Shown one piece after another: positions 30,532 to 42,446 of a stretch of 64,000 nucleotides of DNA. This DNA comes from Carya illinoinensis (Eukaryota > Streptophyta > Magnoliopsida > Fagales > Juglandaceae). The first letter of the stretch is position 1, and each line of letters starts with the position of its first letter. Location of the stretch: assembly GCF_018687715.1 (NCBI RefSeq), contig NC_056766.1:22990501-23054500 (forward strand), given 5' to 3'. The notes under the pieces were generated by a model that was not told the origin of the DNA, ran no database searches, and worked only from the letters and a program-made list of their open reading frames with translations. The position numbers and the translations under genes were made by a program.

Positions 30532-32175
30532 GTTGGCACCATCTGTGAGATCTAATATTTTTTCAGCCTAATAGGGTTAGCGTGCCTTTTGTATGCCGAC
30601 CACAGTGCATGCCTGTGTGAACTTCAAAGTAAGAGTCTACATCGGCAAGCATTGAAGGAAGGATCACTGGAGTGGAAGAACTTATGAAACGATTGACCTT
30701 TGACATGGGGCCTTTCGGCAGGAGAACAAAATATTAAAGTGGAAGAATGCTGTATTCGAGGGAGGTGTCAGACCATGCAAGACTGAGCAGATGGAAGAGA
30801 AGTCGCAGAACACTGGCGAGGCACCACCCAAAGATGAAGAGCACAAGCAAAAAAGTGACAAACTACCCAGTCTCATGGGCAAGTATGAGGAGATGGCAAA
30901 GAGGATACGAGGACCATCTGCTATGGATCAATCTACTTAGCACCATAGACCTAGCCTATAGAGTCGAAATGAGGGCATTCTCGCTTCCCTCAAAATTTAG
31001 GCTTCTATAGATTGAGATGTACGACGGATCGAAGGTTCAAGCCAAGCACCTGGAAACGTTTAAAACTCACATGAAACTACCCGGCTTTTAGGGGAGAGAT
31101 GACGTGCCAGGCTTTCCTCCTGAGTTATGGTTTGTCACCCTTCAACCAGCCATTATCAGCTTCGAGGAGCTAGGCCCCCAATTCATGTCTAGCAGGAAAA
31201 GAAGATGGTCGGCCGCTTACCTCTTTAATAAGGAGCAGATGACCATGGATGACTTGGACGACAAGATCACCCTAGCAGTACTCGTGGGTTTCATTTAGCC
31301 CATTGGGAAAATTGTACGAAAAATCCAAAGAACCCTATAGGACTTCATGGATCGGGCTAACAACTTCATCGATGCTAAGGACACCCTCCGGGCTCTGACC
31401 ACCCTATGGTAAAGGGGCATGGAGCTGGCCACAAGCAGCCCCAAGAGGGGTACTGATGCCAAAACTAACGAGAATGAGATCGAGGTAAGGAAATGGTTGG
31501 CGAGGAAAGAAGCAACTACTTCATCTCATTGAGGAAGGTGCACACGAGCATGCACATGTAGATGCTGAGGGAAGGGCATCATGGAGGAGGAGAGCCACCA
31601 GAGCGAAGCTGGAAGATTCTAGCTGAGAAGGAAAGCCATGGAGGAAATCTACAAGGATGAATAGGAGGAGATTAGGGGAGGGACAGATGTGTAGACAGTC
31701 AGATGCTAGCTACCCTCAAAGCGAGTAGTAGAGATAGGAAGAAGCCGAGACAGGAAGGTAGACGACAACACGTATGGCAGACTTCCTTGTACTCAAAACC
31801 CACTCCTCATACAATGCCATCGGGCGGCCACCACTGAACATCCTGAAGCTGGTTACCTCAACCTACCACCTTAAGACAAATTTCCCAGCAAAGAATGGTG
31901 TGTGAGTGCTATGTGTAATAACTATGAGGAAAGGAACTCGATGAACTCAAGTTCTCATAGTAGGGGACGGAAATAGGCCTCTTGCTTCTTGATGTTGCTT
32001 AGGGCCAAACAGGCCAGGGTCTCACAAACCGTTGGTATGAGGTGTTCTAATGTAGATGAAAGCTCACTTTTTTCCTTTTTTCTTTTGCATCCGGGGGCTC
32101 AAATGTAAAGAATCGACGGTCAGAAGAATAAAAAGTGATTTTTTCGTATATAAGTGTGTACATGTAGATTGAAAG
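30532..32175 (+). pseudogene. Gag-protease remnant, right arm of palindrome 2
   Basis: Same organisation as 20172-21825: PBS-like start, gag with FEELGPQFMSSRKRRWSAAY and NKEQMTMDDLDDKITLAVLV, stop codon after VGFI, then DFMDRANNFIDAKDTLRAL. At about 31784-31900 the protease tail is better preserved: DFLVLKTHSSYNAIGRPPLN, LKLVTSTYHLKTNFPAKNGV. It ends with the same non-coding tail (AAAAAGTGATTTTTTCGTAT) and CTCGACGACC junction to satellite. Confidence 0.87.
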
Positions 32176-34871
32176 GCTCGACGACCTTCCTCGGCGTCCA
32201 AATGCCACTTAGCACTGTGAATTTAAGATCTTGCATGACCACTCGGGTTAACTCAGGTCAATACTCTACACTCAAACCTCGACAGATGCAGGAGGGACCA
32301 ACTCTCCCAAGCTTCCCAATTCCCCCTCACCACTCAGCATGGTTGAATTCAGATCTTGCCTGGTGTGACCTAGGCTAATGATTTGTGCTCGAATTTAGAT
32401 CCAGCCAGGTCACTCGGGTAAATGCTCTACACTCAAATCTCAATGGGCACACCTCTTCCAATCCTTGCTCACTACCCAACATGGTTGATTTCGAATCCCG
32501 CCTGGTCCCATAGGTCGAAATTCCATGCTTGTCCAAACGCTACCAAGTCACTTGGGTTGATGCTCTGCACTCAAACCTCATCAGGTGCAGGAAGGAACAC
32601 TTCTCTAGTGTTGGTCCCCCCTCACCACCCTATGCAGTGACTTAGGCTTATGCTTCACCCTCACACCTTAGCGTGCTAACGCCACATAGTGCAGTCAATT
32701 TCAGATTCTGCTAGTTACTTAGGTCTATGCTTCAACTTATGCCTCAACGTCCAAACACCACCAAGCACTTAGGTGAAGCATGCACGATAGTGCAGTCAAT
32801 TTCAGATTCTGCCTCAATTTTAGAACCCCCCCAGTCACTTGGGTCGAAGCTATGCACTCAACCCTCGATGGCTGTAGGAGGGAACACCTCTCAAAGTTTC
32901 CCAGTACCCCGTCGTCATCCAAAGCAGTCAATTTTAGATCCCTCTTGGTTACTTAGGTTGAAGCTACGAGCTCATGCCTCGACATTCAAATGCCACCCGA
33001 TGCGTTTGATTTCAAATCTAGCCTAGTCGATCAGGTAAATGCTCCACACTCAGACCTCGTAGTCCTTGCCACACTACCAAGCACGATCGAATTTGGATCC
33101 TGCCTAGTCTCTTAGGATGTTACTCTACACTCACGCCTCAATGTCCAAATTCCAACAAGTGCTATCAACTTTAAATCCCACTTGGTCACTCGGGTCTATT
33201 CTCAAAACTTGGTCACTCGCTGGCCTCCCAGCACGGTCAATTTCAAATCCTACCTAGGCTGATGCTCTTCTCTGCCCCTTAGCTTCCTAATGCCACCCAG
33301 TGTTCTTCATTTCAAATCACGCTTGGTCACTCAGGTCGATGCTCTATGCTTGAACCAAGACAGGCAAAGGGGGAACAAATCTCCTAAGTGTCCTAGTGCC
33401 CCCCTCGCCAACTACCGATGATCCCTGCTGGCGCCTCAGTGGTGGAACACCACAATAATCACTCCAATCAACGAGCACAGGGGGGACACCACTACCAAGT
33501 GTTCCAGTCCCCCCTCACCACCCAATCCAGTCGATTTCAGATCCCTCCTAATGACTAAAGCTAATGCTACGAGCTCATGCCTCAGCATTCAAATACCACT
33601 TGATGCGATTGATTTCAGATTTCACTTGGTCGCACAAGTAAATGATCCACACCCAAACCTCGATGGTTGCACCTCTCTCAATTGTCCCAATCCCCCCACA
33701 CCACCCAATATAGTCAATTTTATGTCCCGCCTGGTCCCGTAGGCTAATGTCCTAAGCTCACTCCTTAGCATCCAAATTCTTGTAACTGCAATTGATTTTA
33801 GATCCCACTTGGTCCCTCTAGTCTATACTTTACATTCAAACCTCGACGGGAATGGGAGGGAACACTTCTCTCGAGTGTCCCAGTCCGCCCTCGCCACTCA
33901 ACACGGTCAACTTCAGATCTTGCCTGGTGACTTAGGTCGATGTTTTGTGCTTGTGCCTCAGTGTAAATGCTCTGCACTCAAACCAGTGTGAACAATTTTA
34001 GATCCTGCCAAGACAATAGAGTGAATGCTCTGCACTAAAACCTTGATGAGCGCACCACTCCAAAGTTTCCCAATCCCACCTCACCAACCAGCATGGTCGA
34101 TTTTAGATCCCGCATGGTCTTATAGGCCGATGCTTCGCTCTCACACCTCAATGTCCAAATGCCACCAAGTGCAGTCAATGCTCTATGATTGAACCTCCAT
34201 GGGTGCACAAGGAAGCACCTCTTCCAAGTGTCCCAGTCCCCTTTCGCCACCCAATAGGGTTGATTTTAAATTCCGACTGGTGACTTTTGGTCAATGCTAC
34301 GCCCTCATGCCTTAGCATTCGAGCATCGCATGGTGTGATCAATTTCATATCCCACCTAGACACTTGAGTAAAAGCTCTGCACTAAGACCTCGTTGGGCAC
34401 ACCTTTCCCAAGTGTCCAAATCCCACCTCCCACAACGTTGATGCTTCACACTCACGGCTCAGTGTCCAAATGTCACTCGGGTCAATGCTTTGCGACTGAA
34501 CCTCGATGGGAGCGTGAGGGAACACCTCTCCCAAGTGTCCCAGTCCCTTTTTGCCACCCAATACAGTTGATTTCAAATCCTACCATGAGACTTTGGCCAA
34601 TGCTACACCCTCACGCCTTAGCATTCGAACGCCACACAATGCAAACAATTTTAGATCCCACCAGGTTACAAAGGCCAATGCTTTGTGCTTGAACGTCAAC
34701 ATCTAAAACAAATCGAGTGCAGTCAATTTGAGATCTGATTTGGTCACACAGGTTGATGCTTCGCGCTCGAACTTGATGGGCACAGGGGGAAGAGCTCTAC
34801 TAAAGTGCCCTAGTCCCCCCTCGAAACCTAACAAAATGGATTTCAGATTCCGCTTGGTGACTTAGGCTGAT
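32176..34871 (+). repeat. A/B satellite, segment 7 (forward)
   Basis: Close relative of segment 2 (21840-24600), monomer for monomer, with several indels. A small internal duplication at 32690-32815 repeats GTGCAGTCAATTTCAGATTC. Its best match is 51340-53933 in the second copy of the large duplication. Confidence 0.9.
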
Positions 34872-35377
34872 ACTTCCTCTATTTATAGTTCATTTCCGTG
34901 GGATCCTTCTAACGCTATAATGCATTTGTTCCATATGACATGACATTATCCTTCCTGTCAGCTGCAGGAGCCCGACCTCGCTCCAAGCTACATTCAATGC
35001 AGCCCATCCTATAGAGGACAGGATCACACCTATCTATTTCCCATTAATACATGGTGACTGGAGGAACTGCCTGCTGCCTTACCCCTTTTGGGCCCCTGGG
35101 TTTCTCCAGTCACCACGCATTAATGAGAAACAGACATGCCGTTCAGGACAAATGTCATTATAGTTTCGAAAGTATCCCATGAGAAATCACTATAAATAAG
35201 GGAAGGCCGACAATGGAAAAGAGGTTACAGGCTTGATATATCTCTCAAACCTTCCATGGCTTCCTGGTCCTTAATCCAAAACGTCACCTTAACATAATCA
35301 CACACAGCCCCTTTCTTCCGCCCTTGTAGGTACAAGAGATTTTTTGTCGCTTAGCAGCTACAAAACACACATCAACA
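34872..35377. mobile_element. LTR-derived palindromic block, partial
   Basis: Left half starts CTTCCTCTATTTATAGTTCA (outward TATA on the minus strand), hairpin around 35040-35125, right half with CACTATAAATAAGGG near 35190 and the terminus ATCAACA at 35377. Compared with 53934-54495 it lacks about 60 bp between the hairpin and the right TATA (after ACATGCCG). Confidence 0.82.
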
Positions 35378-35835
35378 TGTTCGTTGATTGTACTTACACG
35401 CATCAACACAGTTCAATGCCCTACGCTCAAACCTCAACGTATGTAGGGGAAATACCTCTCCCAAGTTTTTGAGTCCCCCCTCGCCATCCAAGATTTCAGA
35501 TCCCACCTAGTCTCGTAGGTCAATGCTCTTTGTACGCGCCTCGGTGTCCAAATATGACCTAGTGTAGTTGATTTCGGATCTCGCTTGGTTGCTCGGGTAA
35601 ATGCTCTGTGTCGGAACCTCGACTAGCATAGGGGGAACAACTGTCCCAAGTGTCTTAGTCTCCCCTTGCCACCTAGCATGGTTGATTTTAGATCATGCCT
35701 ATGACTTCAGTCGATGATCCTTGCTTGCACCTTAGTGTCCAAACACTACCTAGTACAGTCGATTTCAGATCATGCCTGGTAGCTCGGGTAAGCGCTCTGC
35801 GCTTGAACCTCAATAGGTGTAGGGGGAACAAGTGT
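35378..35835 (+). repeat. A/B satellite, segment 8 (forward)
   Basis: Linker (TGTTCGTTGATTGTACTTAC) and A-B-A-B monomers, including the CTCGACTAGCATAGGGGGAA variant shared with 25390 and 54740. Confidence 0.85.
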
Positions 35836-36569
35836 ACCAAAGTCAAGTATTTTCTTCAAGGACCATGAAAGCAGGAAGCTATGGAAAGTTAGAGAGATAT
35901 TTTGTGCATGTAACCTCTTTCTTGTTGTCAGACTTCCTGTATTTATAGTCAATTTCTCGTAGGATCCTTCTGTCACTATAATGCATTTGTCCCAGATGGC
36001 ATGATGCCAGCATTCCAATTAGCTACAGAAGCCAGACCTCGCTCCAAGCAACATTCAATGCAGCCCATCCTGTAGGGGACAGGATCACACCTGTTTGTTT
36101 CCCGCTTGGTGACTGGAGGAACCGTCGGCTGCCTTACCCCTTCTTGGGCCCCTGCGTTCCTCTAGTCACCATGTATTAATGGGGAACAAACTTGCCAGGA
36201 ATCCTACATGCCAAGAATCCTGTCCCATGCTGAGTTACCCGCATTAAATTTAGGTCGACGTTGAGCTCCTATAGTTGACATGGGCGACCGCATTAAATAG
36301 GACATCCTGCCATCCAGGACATATATCATTATAGTGATGAAAGTATCCAATGAGAAATCGCTATAAATTGAGAAGGGCTAACAATGGGAAAGAGGTTACA
36401 AGCTTGATACATTTCTTAAACCTTCAATGGCTTCCTGCTTTCCTAGTTCTTAGAGAAAAGATCTACCTTAGGCATTGGTGGTGACGTAACCACCCATATC
36501 CCCTTTCTTCCACCCTAATAGGTACCACAAAGATTTTGTTGCCTACCAACTACAAAACACGCATTAACA
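35836..36569. mobile_element. LTR-derived palindromic block, nearly complete
   Basis: Homologue of 25621-26358. Left outward TATA at 35941-35947 (minus), hairpin about 36105-36185, right CTATAAATTG at 36361, end ACGCATTAACA. Flanked by satellite only. Confidence 0.84.
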
Positions 36570-36902
36570 TTTGCTTTGATTGTCCAAGTCCCCCTCTTGA
36601 CACCTAGTGCTATCGAAACTTGACACCTAGTGTAGTCAGTTTCAAATTCGGCCTTGTCACTTGGGTCGGTGCCTCTCGCTCAAAACCTGACGGGCATAGG
36701 GAACACCACTTGGGAGTGTCCTAGACCCCTTGGCCACCTAGTGTGGTCAATTTAAGATCCTACCAAGTGACTTACGCCGATGTTCCATGCTTGCGTCACA
36801 ACATCCAAACGCTACCCAGTGGGGTCGATTTGTAGATTTTGGATCCCTCTTGGTCACTTAGGTTGATGCTCCATGCTCGAACCTCGATGGGCACAGGGGG
36901 AA
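36570..36902 (+). repeat. A/B satellite, segment 9 (forward)
   Basis: Two degenerate dimers, beginning with a truncated A core (CCAAGTCCCCCTCTTGACAC). Confidence 0.82.
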
Positions 36903-37026
36903 CTCCTCTCTACTTTCTTCCTTTTCTACTCCTCTCCACACTCCAACCACCCACAACCCCTTTTCTCTGCCATCGTAGGTACTAGATAGTTTTTGTTGCC
37001 GGGTAGCTTCAAAACATGCATCAACT
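36903..37026 (+). mobile_element. Right-end fragment of the LTR-derived block
   Basis: CTCTCTACTTTCTTCC, then a deletion, then CAACCACCCACAACCCC, GGTACTAGATAGTTTTTGTT and ATGCATCAACT. The terminal A is mutated. Confidence 0.76.
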
Positions 37027-37803
37027 TGCACGTTATTTGTACTTACACGCATCAACTTGGTTTGATGCTCTGTGCTCAAACCTTAATGTATGCAGGGGGA
37101 TTACCTCTCCCAAGTGTCCCAGTCCCCTTCACCACCTAACGTTGTTCATTTTAGATCTCGCCTGGTCTTATTGATAAATCCTTTGTGCTTGCACTTTGGC
37201 TTCTGAATGCCACCTAGTGCAACTAATTTCAGATCCCACCTAGTTTCTTAGGTTGTTGCTCAGCGCTCGGGCCTAGGCATCCAAATGCCTCCTAGTTCAA
37301 TTGATCTTAAATCCCACCTGATCATTTGGGTCAATGCTCTGCACTCAAACATTAGTAGCTCACTCCAACTGATGCCCCACTCTGAAAACTCAACTGCCAC
37401 AAGGGGAACACCTCTCCCAAGTAACCTAGTCCCCCCTCACCACCCAACAAGATTGATTTCAGAACCCACCTATGAAGATTGATGCTCTGTGCTCGTGGCT
37501 CAATGTCCAAACGCCACCCAGTCCAATCGAGTTCATTTCAGCCTATTCACTTAGGTCGATGCTCCATACTTGAAACTCAACAACCGTAGGGGAGAACACC
37601 AAGCACCTCGGCCCTCCAAATGCCACCTAGTGCAATCAATTTCAGATCCGATTTGGTCACTTGGGTTGATGCCCCTAGATCAAAACTCGATGTGTGCAGG
37701 GGGAACACCACTAAGGAGTGTCCCAATCCCCCTTTCCCATCTAGCGCGGTCAATTTTAGATTTTGCCTAGTGACCAAGGTCAATACTCCGCGCTTGTGGC
37801 TCA
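37027..37803 (+). repeat. A/B satellite, segment 10 (forward)
   Basis: About four dimers ending with TCCGCGCTTGTGGCTCAAG. The next sequence is not satellite. Confidence 0.86.
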
Positions 37804-37984
37804 AGTTATATGTCTTCCAAGTTTGGAGTTCTTTTTGCCTTGTGAGTGTGAGTTATATGTCTTCCAAGTTTGTCGTGTCGTCTTTCAAATTAATGGGGTT
37901 TGTCTTGTGGTGGTGCATGGACACAAGGAATTGGGCTGGGTTAGAGGCCAATTGTGTTGAATGGTGGTCATAGGCCACCCAAGT
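37804..37984 (+). repeat. Unique insert with 48-bp duplication and a decayed inverted-repeat-element end
   Basis: GTTATATGTCTTCCAAGTTTG occurs at about 37805 and 37853 (period 48). Then GGTGGTGCATGGACACAAGG and AATTGGGCTGGGTTAGAGGC resemble the right terminus of the element at 40286-41511 (GGTGCATTGGCCCAGGGAAT, GGGGTTGGGTCAAGGAC). The satellite switches orientation across it. Confidence 0.62.
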
Positions 37985-39290
37985 TGAGGTAGGATTTGTA
38001 ATCTACCGAACGGGGTGGTGAGGGGGGACTAGGACACTTGGGATAGGTGTTCCCTCTTGCTCCCATCAACGTTTGAGCATAGAGCATCAACCTGAGTAAC
38101 TAGGTGGGATCTGAAATCAACCGCACTTGGTGGCCTTTGGACGCTGAGTAGTGAGAGCAAAGAATTGACCTACAAGACTAGGCGGTACTTGAAATCGACC
38201 TTGCTGGGTGGTGACGGAGGACTGGGACACCTGGGAGAGGTGAGCCCATCGAGATTTTAGTGATGAGCATTACCCAAGCAACAAAGCGGGATCTAACATC
38301 GACCGCATTGTGTGGCATTCAAATGAAAATCGACTGAGTAATTAGGGAGGATATGAAATCGACTGCACTTGATGGCCTTTGGACATATAGGAGTGAGTTT
38401 GAGCTTCGACCTAACTTACCACTGGGTTCAAAAATTGATCGTACTGTGTGGCATTAGGATTCTAAGGTACGACATGGAATATCGGCCTAAGCCACCCGGG
38501 CAATCTGAAATCAATTGCGTTGGGTTGCGATGGGGGATTGGGACACTTGAGAGAGGTGTTCCTTCCAACGCAGAGCATTGACCTAGGATATGAAACTGAC
38601 GCACTTGGCAGTGTTTGGATGTTGAGACACAAGCACAGAGCATCGACCAACGGGACCAGGTGAGATTTGAAATCAACTGTGTTGGGTGGTGAGGGGAGAT
38701 TGGGACAATTGGGAAAGGTGTGCCCGTCGACATTTGAGTGCAAAGAATTTACTTAAGAGACCATGTTGGGTCTGAAATGGACCGCATTGGGTACAGTTTT
38801 GATGCCAAGGCGTGATCACAAAGCATTGGCCTAAGTCACCAAGTGGGATCTGAAATTCACCATGCTAAATGGTGAGGGGGGAATAGGACACTTGGGAGAG
38901 GTGTTCCTTCCAGTGCCTGTCGAGGTTCAAGCACAAAGCATCGAACTGGGATATGAAATCAACTGCACTTTGTGGTGTTTGGATGCTGAGGCACAAGCAC
39001 AGAGCATCGACCTATGAGACTAGGAGAGATTTGAAATCTATGCTGGGTGGTGAAGGGGGGGTTGCGACACTTGGGAAAGGTGTACCCCTCGAGGTTTGAG
39101 TGTGAAGCATTTACCCAAGTGACGGGGCTAGATTTGACATGGACTGCATCGAGGCATGAGCACAGAGCATTGGCCTAAGTCACTAGGTGGGATCTGAAAT
39201 CGACCATGCTAAGTGGTGAGGGGGGACTGGGACACTTAGGAGAGGTGTTCCCTCCTATGCTGGTCAAGGTTTGAGCGCATAGCATCGACC
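37985..39290 (-). repeat. A/B satellite, segment 11 (reverse orientation)
   Basis: Same monomers as before but reverse-complemented, recognised by GGGATCTGAAATCGACC, GGGGGACTGGGACACTTGGG and AGAGGTGTTCCC. Near-identical to 60562-61850 in the second copy. Confidence 0.9.
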
Positions 39291-40285
39291 CTAGTGACCA
39301 ATGCCTTGCTCTAGTGCCTGAGCATCCTAACGCCACCTTGTGTAGTCCATTTCAGATCCTACATGGTCAAGTGGGTTATTCCCCCTCACCACCCAGTGCG
39401 ATCAATTTTAGATCCCACCCTGTGACTTAGGTTAATGCTCTACGCTTGCATTTTGGCATTCGAACACCATCTAGTGCAATCAATTTTAGATCCCACATAG
39501 TTAGTTTGGCTGATGCTCTATGCTCGTGTCTTAGCGTCTAAACACCACCTAGTGCGGTCGATTTTAGACTCCACATGGTTACATAGGCCGTTACTCTACA
39601 CTCACGCCTCGACAACCAAACATCACCTAGTACGGTCCATTTCAGATCCAGTCTAGCCACTCAGGTCGATGCTCCACGCTTGAATTGTAACAAAAAGAGG
39701 TGGGGGAACACCTCTCCGAAATGCCCCAGTCCTAGCTCACCACCCAATGTAGTTAATTTTAGATACCGCCTGGTTACTAAGGCCAATGTTCCATGCTCAC
39801 GCCTTAGAGTCTTAATGCCACCTATTGTAGTCAATTTTTGATCCCGCCTTGTCACTCAGGTTGATGCTTCGTGCTTGAACCGTGATGTGCACTGGGGGAA
39901 TACCTCTCTAAAGTGTCCTAGTCCCCCCTCACCACCGTGCAAGGTAAATTTCAGATCCTGCCTAGTGACTAGGGCTGATGATTAGCGTTAGCACCTTGGC
40001 GTCTAAAATCCATCCTATGAGGTCGATTTCAAATCTGGCCAAATCATTCTAGTTGATGCTCCCAAGTGTAGTCAGTTTTAGATTCAACCTAGTCACTCAG
40101 TCGATGCTTTGCGCTCAAAGCTCGATGATGCAGGGGGAATACCTCTCCAAGTGCACTAGTCCTCCCTCGCCACCGAATGCGGTCAATTTTAGATCTCACC
40201 TGGTGACTTAAGCTGATGCTCCGTGCTCGTGCCTAGTCGTTTGAACACCACCTAATGCATATAATTTCTGATCCTACCTCGTCAC
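39291..40285 (+). repeat. A/B satellite, segment 12 (forward again)
   Basis: Orientation returns to forward at about CCCTAGTGACCAATGCCTTG, a direct tail-to-head switch without inserted DNA. Copy at 61850-62836 has the same switch point. Confidence 0.88.
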
Positions 40286-41511
40286 GTCCCTATTCCCTAT
40301 GTCGGTGCACCACGGCAAGATAGACCCTAATAATTCAAAAGAAAATATTGCAACCTTGGAAGACATAAAACTCACAATCACAAGGGAAAGAGAATCCAAA
40401 AGTCATATTCACTAACTATTCGTGTGGTTATAAGGTCTCAAGCTGATAGAAGGTACCCCTGGAATCGCCTTCGCCCTAGCCCTGGCATTGCCTCCACCAG
40501 AGCCCCTTTGGCACCCCTTTTGTAGGGTGAGATGATGACGAGCACTCCTTCCTCTGGTCCTAACCCGCTGAGATGCCCCAAGGTGGAGGCACAAGAAGAA
40601 TGAAGGACTGCCAACCATAGAGCAGCTTGTTTAACTAAAGCATATGCTAAAGACAAGGAGGACCAGCCTTCACTCAACAACACCGAGTTCCCACAGGAGA
40701 TACCCTAGGGAGCAGGATACTTGGGCGGCGTCATGTCGGTGGGAGCTCTGCCCACAGGTTCCTCAAGTTTAGAAAGGACCACCTCTTTGGTGCATTTCCC
40801 GATGAGTCCTCCAGTTTAATGGGAAGGGAAACCGAACTCATTGCTCCCTACTGGTCCCATATGGCTAGTGGTGCTTTCCTAGGAGGCCTTAGATGCCACG
40901 AGGGGCTAAGCGGCCACTAGAGGGCTCGTCAGGTAGCACAGCAAAAAGGTTCTGCTCAGTGGGGGAGGCAATCCCTTTTGAACTGAAAGGACCAGCAAGC
41001 AGCTTAGGAAATCCAAATCCACTTCTCCCAAGAGAACTCCTACCCTACCGTTATCTCAGGATGCTTCTGCTACCCCTTTGGGTGACCAAGGAGTGCACCA
41101 GGGCGGAGGCGATATGGGAAAATGGCCGATTAGCTCAACAACATCTTTTCCCCTGTAAGACTCTTCTCCCATTCACTTAGCTCCTTCTCGAGTGGAATAC
41201 TAATTCCTGGACTCCCTAGGGTGTGACCTAATGGCCGATGTCTTCCGTGATCTCGTTTCCTGCCCATGATTATTCAAGTTGACTTTCATTATGTTTTCTC
41301 TTCCTTTTTTTTTTTTTTTGTCCTACCCAATGCTGGAGGTTACCTTATATTGGCTCAGGTCCTTGTAACCACGGGAATACTCAGTGAATATGACTTTTGA
41401 CATTCTTTTTCCGTTGTGATTGTGAGTTTTCTTCCTGATTTCCTATCGTCCTTTGAATTATCAGGGTCCACCTTCTCATGGTGCATTGGCCCAGGGAATG
41501 GGGTTGGGTCA
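40286..41511. mobile_element. Non-autonomous element with about 150-bp terminal inverted repeats and captured coding fragment
   Basis: The left terminus (CCCTATTCCCTATGTC, GGTGCACCACGGCAAG, GACCCTAATAATTCAAA, ACTCACAATCACAAGGG, GTCATATTCACTAAC, GTGGTTATAAGG) is matched inverted at 41362-41511 (CTTGTAACCACGGG, CAGTGAATATGAC, TTGTGATTGTGAGTTTT, GAATTATCAGGGTCCACC, GGTGCATTGGCCCAGGGAAT). The interior of about 920 bp carries a plus-strand coding fragment and a poly-T run near 41305. Long TIRs with captured coding DNA suggest a Pack-MULE or foldback-type element, but no 9-bp target-site duplication is visible. A palindromic LTR-like structure remains possible. Confidence 0.66.
40893..41267 (+). 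pseudogene. Unknown coding fragment inside the inverted-repeat element, frameshifted
   Basis: Begins PRGAKRPLEGSSGSTAKRFC and VGEAIPFELKG, a low-complexity basic/serine linker. A one-base deletion (AGCTTAGGAAATCC against AGCTTAGGGAAATCC in the copy at 63464) shifts the frame after SSLG. Downstream, another frame gives FLDSLGCDLMADVFRDLVS, an amphipathic stretch reminiscent of linker regions of plant transposon gag/PMD-like proteins. I do not assign a function. Confidence 0.42.
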
Positions 41512-41534
41512 AGGACTGAACACGTTGAGCGACA

Positions 41535-42442
41535 GTTAGAGGCCACTCAAGGGTAGAATCTGGAGTCGATTACTTTGAGCAACAGTCAAAGGCTGCCTAA
41601 ACTCAGGCAGGATCTAGAATCGATTACACTGGGTCACAGACTGGGACACTTGGGAGAGGTGTTCCCCACTATGCCCATCAAGGTTCGAGCATGGAGCATT
41701 GACTCGAGTGACCAAGCAGGATCTAAAATCTACAAATCAAATGCATTGTGTGACGTTTGGATGCCAAGGCGCCAGTGTAGAGCATTAGCCTAAGTCACCA
41801 GGTTGGATTTGAAATCAACTGTGTTGGATGGCCAAGGGAGATTGGGACACTCCTAAGGGGTGTTCCACCCTGCAACCATTGAGTTTTGAGTGCGGGACAT
41901 CAAGGCCAGATCTAAAACTGACTACATTAGGTGGCATTTAGAGGGCTGAGGCGTGAGCGCGTAGCATCTATGTCACTAGGCAGGATCAAAAATCGACCAC
42001 GCGTGTGGCGATAAGGGACTAGGATATGTGGAATAGGTGTTCTCCCTTTTTGCGGTCAAGTTTTGAGCATGGAGCATTGAGCTAAGTGAATTGGCCGGAT
42101 ATGAAATCGACTGCACCTAAGTTTCAAGTGCAGAGCATCGGCCTTGGTTGATGAGAAATGTGTTCCCCTTGTGCCCGCTGAAGTTAAAGCATGGAGTATC
42201 AACCAGAGTGACTAGGCCAGATTTGAAATCAAGCACACTAGGTGGCATTCAAAAGCCAAAGGGAAGCACAAGAGCATCGACCTAAGTCACCTGGCAAGAC
42301 TTGAAATTGACTACGCTAGGTGGTGAGGGGGGACTGGGACACACCACGGTGGCAATTGGACATTAAGACGCGAACGTAGAGCATTGGCCTATGAGACTAG
42401 GCAGGATCTGAAATTGACGGTGTTGGGTGGCGAGGGGGACTA
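41535..42442 (-). repeat. A/B satellite, segment 13 (reverse), ending at the duplication junction
   Basis: Reverse-oriented monomers. The last one reads GAGGGGGACTAGGACA and then continues directly into LINE sequence (AATCACGAATATC) instead of the expected CTTGGGAGAGG. Confidence 0.88.
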
Positions 42443-42446
42443 GGAC

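Noticed and set aside
40438..40683. Minus-strand frame in the inverted-repeat element
   Set aside because: It overlaps the left inverted terminus and is not conserved as a frame in the second copy near 63.0-63.2 kb. Considered fortuitous.
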